A stretch of 64,000 bases of DNA, from the NCBI GenBank assembly GCA_026826555.1, contig JAKSZT010054566.1:204736-268735 (forward strand), written 5' to 3'. How positions within the stretch are numbered: position 1 is the first letter of the stretch; the number at the start of each line of letters is the position of its first letter. The translations under genes were made by a program, and so were the position numbers. This document shows, one piece after another, positions 59,701-64,000 of the stretch. The stretch is from Tolypeutes matacus (Eukaryota; Chordata; Mammalia; Cingulata; Chlamyphoridae). Below the pieces are notes generated by a model. That model did not search any database. It was not told where the DNA came from and worked only from the letters and a program-made list of their open reading frames with translations.

Positions 59701-60712
59701 AGAGTTAGAAGGGGTTACTGAATTCAGACAGAGCTCTCAAACATGTTTTGACCATGCTCCAGAATAGGAAATATATTTTTACACCATCTCGTAGCCCATA
59801 TGAGCTCTGCCATGTGGGGCATTGCTCTGAGCCTCAGCTTCCCCATCTGTAAAATGAGAGAGAATAACAATTCCACCCTCCATACAAGATTGCCTGTATA
59901 TGACTCTAGAAAGCAAAAGCATAAAGATTAACAGAACTTTTTCTTACTGAGAGAGAAGCACTCTGATATTTTCTAATCTCTTCTATTTCATACTTTTAAA
60001 AAGCAGTTTGGGGAAGCGGCTGTGGTTCAATCAGTAGGGCTCCCGTTTACCATATGGGAGGCCCCGGGTTCGGTTCCTGGGGCCTCCTGGTGAAGGCAAG
60101 CCCGCCCGCACGGCGTGGTTGGCTGACCCAGCGAGCACAAGCAGCAAGGGGGGGATAAATGAATAAATAAATAAATAATCTTTAAAAAAAAAAAAAATCA
60201 GTTTGCAACTTGCTACTTTAACTTCAAGATGCACTAACGGGTAACACTTTGGCATTCACAAAACCCTGGGTGAAGACACGGGAAGTGCCCAGAATGGAGC
60301 CTGGTCCATAGCAGGCCCTCAGTACACGTGCACGATTAATAAGTATCAGCATTTATGAACTCATGCATTCATTCTGCAAACAGTTTTACTGAGTTCATCC
60401 CAGGCACCCATTTCCTCCAGAGCCTCCCAGGTGAGTGCCTGGGCTCCCCACACGCAGGAGTCATCAGCCAGCTCAACTCACCCGGATACAGCAGCTCTTG
60501 GTCGCTCCTGAGTAGAACAGTCACTGCGGAGAAGGCAGAGGTAAGGGCAGGTGGGCTGAGGGCCACAGGGGGTAGGGGAGGGGACAGTCACATTGGTCAC
60601 ACTCTCTCACCAATGGCCCAGGATGCTGCCCCAATGCCCGCCAGGAGCAGCAGGGTCCCCACAGCGAGAGCTGCCACCTTGGGTCCAGAGCAACATGGCA
60701 CCGTCCGGCCAC
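50684..60712 (-). CDS. HPN: hepsin, type II transmembrane serine protease (5' end missing)
   Basis: Cell-surface trypsin-like protease, single-pass with the catalytic domain outside. It cleaves growth-factor precursors and other zymogens. Visible coding exons, in transcript order: 60611-60712, 60482-60523, 55237-55366, 55040-55162, 54855-54895, 54422-54587, 54117-54307, 51582-51677, 51251-51393, 50927-51091, 50684-50722. All have GT-AG borders and matching phases. They total 411 residues, which with the roughly six missing N-terminal ones equals the usual 417. Domains: short cytosolic tail, membrane segment ([20 protein letters not shown]), an SRCR-like domain, activation site RIVGG, catalytic His in LTAAHC, Asp in NDIALV, Ser in GDSGGP. 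No frameshift or lost active-site residue is seen, so it is probably functional. The first coding exon is probably beyond the window. Confidence 0.97.
50927..51091 (-). CDS. HPN: HPN exon with catalytic serine
   Basis: 55 codons in phase 0, from [11 protein letters not shown] to [10 protein letters not shown]. It contains the active serine, the substrate-pocket region SWGTGCA and the KPGVYTKV motif. The donor is AAG|GTGAAA. Confidence 0.97.
51251..51393 (-). CDS. HPN: HPN exon, protease domain ([14 protein letters not shown])
   Basis: Acceptor CCTCCAG, donor CAG|GTGAGG. Encodes [35 protein letters not shown] and ends in DACQ, which places the S1-pocket aspartate six residues before the catalytic serine in the next exon (trypsin-like specificity). 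Confidence 0.97.
51582..51677 (-). CDS. HPN: HPN exon, protease domain ([11 protein letters not shown])
   Basis: 96 bp between CCCACAG and TATG|GTGGGT. Encodes [18 protein letters not shown] and [12 protein letters not shown]. It includes the cysteine that links the protease domain to the stem. Confidence 0.95.
51810..52015 (-). mobile_element. MIR SINE, antisense (HPN intron)
   Basis: ACCCGTCATGTACTAGGCACC, TACCCCTTTTTACAGAGGCG and CACTGGAACCCAGG are reverse MIR in order. Confidence 0.8.
52400..52620 (-). mobile_element. MIR SINE, antisense (HPN intron)
   Basis: ATTGACTGAGTGCTCACTCT, TTTTTACAGATGAGGGAAAC and CAAGGTCACACAGCTGGCAA identify a reverse MIR. Confidence 0.8.
53335..53990 (+). mobile_element. 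L1 3' region fragment (HPN intron)
   Basis: Typical old L1M wording: ATCACCACAATCAATTTTAG, GGCAACCACTAATTTACTTT, GGAATCATGTAATATGTGGC, TGGATATACCACATTTTG and GTGGAATTGCTGGGTCAAAT. Non-coding relic. Strand assigned by resemblance to usual L1 listings. Confidence 0.75.
54117..54307 (-). CDS. HPN: HPN exon with catalytic aspartate
   Basis: 191 bp, phases 2 to 1. Encodes [43 protein letters not shown]. The aspartate of NDIALV is the charge-relay residue. Confidence 0.97.
54422..54587 (-). CDS. HPN: HPN exon with activation site and catalytic histidine
   Basis: Encodes [20 protein letters not shown], with cleavage after R releasing the active protease N-terminus. It continues through [19 protein letters not shown] to LTAAHCFPE with the catalytic histidine. 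Confidence 0.97.
54855..54895 (-). CDS. HPN: HPN small exon at stem-protease junction
   Basis: 41 bp, [13 protein letters not shown], between CTCACAG and CAAG|GTAAGA. It includes one of the cysteines that holds stem and protease together. It is too short to stand out as an open frame and is supported by phase and by hepsin identity. Confidence 0.95.
55040..55162 (-). CDS. HPN: HPN exon, SRCR-like stem, second part
   Basis: Encodes [43 protein letters not shown] is a potential N-glycosylation site. Donor TGTG|GTGAGG. Confidence 0.95.
55237..55366 (-). CDS. HPN: HPN exon, SRCR-like stem, first part
   Basis: Encodes [43 protein letters not shown]. Acceptor CCCGCAG, donor CTCAG|GTACCG. Confidence 0.95.
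59030..59290 (+). mobile_element. MIR-related fragments (HPN intron)
   Basis: Two MIR-type tracts in sequence: CTGGGCCTCAGTTTCTCCC with a following GGGTCATGACAATAGG, then CCCTGCCACTTACTAGGTCTG with GCCTCAGTTTCCCCATAT. Confidence 0.65.
60011..60197 (+). mobile_element. DAS-SINE (armadillo), in HPN intron
   Basis: GCGGCTGTGGTTCAATCAG head, ACCATATGGGAGG, GGTTCGGTTCCTGG, CCGCACGGCG body, and an AATAAATAAATAAATAA tail with poly(A). Short duplication CAGTTTG at 60004-60010 and 60198-60204. Very similar to the copy at 18916-19094. Confidence 0.92.
60482..60523 (-). CDS. HPN: HPN small exon after the membrane segment
   Basis: 42 bp, [13 protein letters not shown], phases 1 to 1, between CTCCGCAG and CCGG|GTGAGT. 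It forms the start of the extracellular stem. Confidence 0.95.
60611..60712 (-). CDS. HPN: HPN exon with transmembrane segment
   Basis: Encodes [33 protein letters not shown]. Acceptor TATTGCAG, donor CATTG|GTGAGA. The exon with the start Met (about six codons) must lie upstream. Confidence 0.95.
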
Positions 60713-60714
60713 CT

Positions 60715-63700
60715 GCAATAGACACCATGCTGGGCCACTGCCAGGCCTATCCTCGATGCAGCAGGCTCTGGGTGCTGGGCCAGCTCTGTCCCACCCCACC
60801 CCCAGGGCAAAATTCTCATGCTTGAGCCTGCCGTGCTCTGGGCCCAGCAGTTGGCAGGGATGTCCCTCTCCTGCCATGCAGACAACCAGGTGTCTGGCTC
60901 CCCAAAGGTGGTCCAGCTGGGAAGGGGGTATGACTGGGACAGGTGCCACCCTCCCTCCTTCCTGCCCCCACTCCTGGCACTTTTAGCATTTTTCCTCCCC
61001 AATGACACAGCGCTTTTTTGGATGTCACACTCCCTCATCACTTTGTGCTGTCTTCTTTTGGACCTCTTCTGCTAACTTTCCCAGGGAAAGTTTCTCTGGG
61101 AGCCTCCTGGGTGCTGTGACCCGTGACCTTTGCCTTCTTGGGGCTTTTCTTTCCTGCTGTTTGGCATTTGCCGACTGCCTTGTTTCTTTCTGCTGTTCTA
61201 GACCCTCTGCCCACAGGGCCCCCCTGAGGCCAGCTCCAAGATCAAATTTATCCCTGGAGGTTGAAAAGCCAAGTTGGGAAATTTGCCAGCCTTACTATAA
61301 AATATTGGCCTTACCCTTTCCCATTTGGGACCTTGGGCAGGCAGCTTCACCTCTTTGAGCCTCAGCTACCTCATCTGTTGAATGGATATCCTTCTAGCAC
61401 CCACCTTCAAAGATAATACTTTAAAGTTCTGCCAAACAATAATAATAGCCACACTCTTATCAGATGCTTATTTTGTGCCAGGCATTGCTCCAAATGCATT
61501 AAATCCATCGGTCCTTAACTCAAGCTCCCATTATGATTCCCACTTTTCAGATGGGGAAAACTGAGGCTCAGAGAGGTGGAGTCACATACCCAAGGTGATC
61601 CAGCCAGGAAGAGGCAGAGCTGAGTCCCAAACCCTAGGCAGATTTGGTGCTGGGACTTCTTAGTGTGCTGTGGTGCCTGGCATATGTAGTAAGTGCTCAA
61701 TAAATGCTTTATAAATCACCAGTGCTGTGTGGCAACTCCCTTCACTCTCCTAGACTCAGTTTTCTCATGAGGAGAATGAAACTTTATTCATCCACCATCA
61801 TATCAAGCATCTGATGTATTTGGCACCATTCTAGGTTCTGGGGACACACCCCAAAACAAGACAGATGAGATTCTGGCCCCATGGGACTCACACTCTCCTG
61901 TGTGTAGGCAGGGGAACGGGTGCAGTGCACAAACAAGTAAACGAGCCCTATCATTTCCAGATTGTGACAAAGGCCATGAAGAAAATGGCACAGGTAGAGG
62001 GCAGCAGGTGGGGCTTCAGTGGGGTGAGGGAGGCCCTCTCTGGAGAAGTGACTTTTGAGCCAAGACCTGAAGGGTCAGACGCCAGCCGGGCAAAGACCTC
62101 CAGGAAGAGCATCTGGGCAGAGGAAACAGCACAGGCAAACGCTTTGAGGCAAGACCAAGCAGGGTGGGTTAGAGGGCCAGAGAGGCCGCTGGGGTGGCCC
62201 GAATGGTGTGGGCTTGAGAAAGGGGAAACTGAGGCTGGGCCCAGCCAGGAGGGCAGGTGGTCCGGGGAGAAGAGAGATTTTATTCTCAGTACAATGGATG
62301 CCCTGGGGATTAAAAGCCAACCCATTTGCTAGAGATTGTGGGAGGACAAAAGAGAAAAGGCTGCTCAGCCGGCCCTGGCATGGGCCAACTGCCCTTGGCC
62401 TCTGCAGGGCTCCCCCAGGCTGCAGGAGCTCCCAGTTCTCCCATGTGCGTCCATGGTCATATGGCTGGGACAGAGTGGGGAGTGGTCCAGAACCTTCCAG
62501 GGACTACCAGTGCCTGGGTGTCTTAAGGATTTGAGAGCTCAGTGGCTCCTGCCAAGGCAAAGGAAGGCCAAGCCAATCCTCTGCTGGTTGGCTCCTGCCT
62601 GCCTTGGGGAGGGGCTCTCAGGCCTGTGCTCTACTCTGCCCTGAGCCATCCTCCTGGCTGAGGGCCTTGGCTCCCAGAGGCCATCAGGTTCCTTTGTTCT
62701 CAGATGTGCATGCTGGGGCTTTGGGCTACTCAGAGCCTAGCCTAGGGGCTCTGGGGCACAGTTGCGGGACAGGAAGCATCGCCACTAGTGTCTCCTGGGG
62801 TAACAGGAAAAACCTCTTTCCAAACCTAGTTTGGAAGACTTTGGACAAATCCAAAAAGCATTCTCCCCCGGGTCCCTGAGGCGAGCTGCGTCCTTGTGGC
62901 GGGTTTTCACTGGCACAGGAAGCATCCTCATTCTGCGTGAGAGGAGGCATCCTCGCCCCGTGATTCCTTGGGAGCTAAAGGGCCTTTTTCCTCAGGTAGG
63001 CCAGACCTCCCCCACCCCACTTCTCCACGAGGCTTCTCCCCAAGGCTCTCTGCTCCCCTCTTCTCCAGGCACCTCCTGGCTGCTCTGCTTCTCAAGTCAT
63101 CTGTCCTGTCTTCTCACAGGACAGTTCTTCCATCCCCACCATTCAGCTGCAAAGAACCTCCCACCACCTCAGCCCCTCCTTCTGGTCCCACCCTCCACAG
63201 GGAAGCCAGGGGCATCTTCCTAAAGCCCAAATCCAATCCTGTCCCTTCTCTGCCTAGAACTCTCTGTGACTCCCCAGGGACCATGAGACAGAGTCCAAGG
63301 CCCTCAGCTCTGAGTTTCCAGCCCCTCTAGGATACAAGCATAGCATTTAGAGATTCGCGGGTTGAACATATGTTTCCTCAAATTCCCAGTCGTATAGGTC
63401 TTTATCAGACACCAGATAGAGCTTCCCAAAAGTCACCAAAACTACAGAACTTGTCAAAACACAAGCTAGAAAAGAGAAAGACTAAACACCAGCGCCATCT
63501 CGTGGAGAGCCTCAGCACAGCCACGCAGTCGGCTGCCCTCCCCAAAAATAGTCCCAACAGACTCTGGTCCAGCTTGTACACTTCATCTCCCTCCCAGCTC
63601 CATTTCCAACTCTACCTCCAGAAACACCCAGAATTCTCAAGGCATCACTGCCCACCTGGCAGATTATCATCCCCCAGCTTTTAGCTATACTGTTCCCCCT

Positions 63701-64000
63701 GCCTGACACACTCACCTACTTCCTACTCATCTTTTGAGTGTCAACTCAGATATCACTTCCTCCAGTTTCAAGTCCTAAGGTAGACCAGGAAGCTGGCCTT
63801 GGGTGTAGTTCAGTGCAATGACTGTAACACAAACACCACGGGCAGAGGCAGCGGCTCCCAGAATCACGCGTCAACTCACGCCTCTGTCCTGGGGTCTCTT
63901 GAGCCTCACAGCTGTCCATGGCAGGCAGGGGCTGGGGGTGGGTCATCCCCAGGTTACAGATGAGGAAAGGAGGCCCATAGAGGTGCTGCCACCTGCTCTA
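60715..64000. other. HPN upstream intron, first exons not found
   Basis: I searched the minus strand for an ATG followed by a few hepsin-like codons and a GT donor in the needed phase and found none convincing. The sequence contains MIR-type fragments (61.33-61.41, 61.44-61.70 kb) and unique GC-rich DNA. The promoter is probably outside the window. Confidence 0.6.

Larger units (their letters stand above)
55370..60480. other. HPN intron, about 5.1 kb
   Basis: Intronic sequence with MIR-like fragments at 57.53-57.68, 58.62-58.73, 59.04-59.29 and 59.80-59.88 kb and one DAS-SINE. Open frames here have no domains and no phase-compatible splice sites. Confidence 0.8.

Noticed and set aside
62640..62650. 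Minus-strand ATGGCTCAG as the hepsin start exon
   Set aside because: The codons after MAQ do not fit hepsin, and no GT donor in the needed phase follows within a few codons.

Overview
This is a mammalian genomic window, most likely from an armadillo (Dasypus, Xenarthra). The main evidence is several copies of the armadillo DAS-SINE family (tRNA-derived, with a shared head that includes the ACCATATGGGAGG block), seen at 12.5, 18.9, 33.8 and 60.0 kb, plus short monomeric relatives at 9.0 and 30.5 kb. There is no prokaryotic content. Both genes run on the minus strand and are split into short exons.

Right part (about 50.4-64 kb): the gene for hepsin (HPN), a type II transmembrane serine protease. 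Eleven coding exons are visible. Their splice phases join exactly, and the visible residues plus the roughly six missing N-terminal ones give the usual hepsin length of about 417. The exon with the start codon was not found and probably lies beyond 64 kb.

Middle (43.7-46.96 kb): a processed retrocopy of PIGA with poly(A), a polyadenylation signal and a 15-bp target-site duplication. It lacks a block inside what is exon 2 in human PIGA. The junction fits a retrocopied mRNA that had used the internal 5' splice site of a known non-productive PIGA isoform.

Left part (8-41.1 kb): a large decayed gene that begins about 9 kb downstream of HPN in the same orientation. Its exons encode a NIDO domain, then repeated VWD / C8 / TIL / VWC modules, as in alpha-tectorin, IgGFc-binding protein and zonadhesin. 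A TATA box and a Kozak start are still visible. The frame is broken near the start codon and in most exons, a splice donor is lost, and in-frame stops are present. Two exons (17.8-18.4 kb and 28.1-28.6 kb) are still fully open with correct phases. The outermost exons (8.07-8.62 and 10.35-10.87 kb) look like a duplicate of the pair at 29.4-29.9 and 34.8-35.3 kb. I read this as a unitary pseudogene, or a gene in late decay. From memory, the human HPN-FXYD3 interval has no intact counterpart; this could not be checked here.

The rest is introns and intergenic DNA with repeats: a HAL1-like half-LINE at 11.56-16.39 kb that carries a DAS-SINE and a second LINE copy inside it, a MaLR-type LTR, L1 3' fragments, many MIRs and simple repeats. 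A 10-N assembly gap sits inside a 37-bp minisatellite at 47.7-47.84 kb. The first 8 kb contains no gene I can support.
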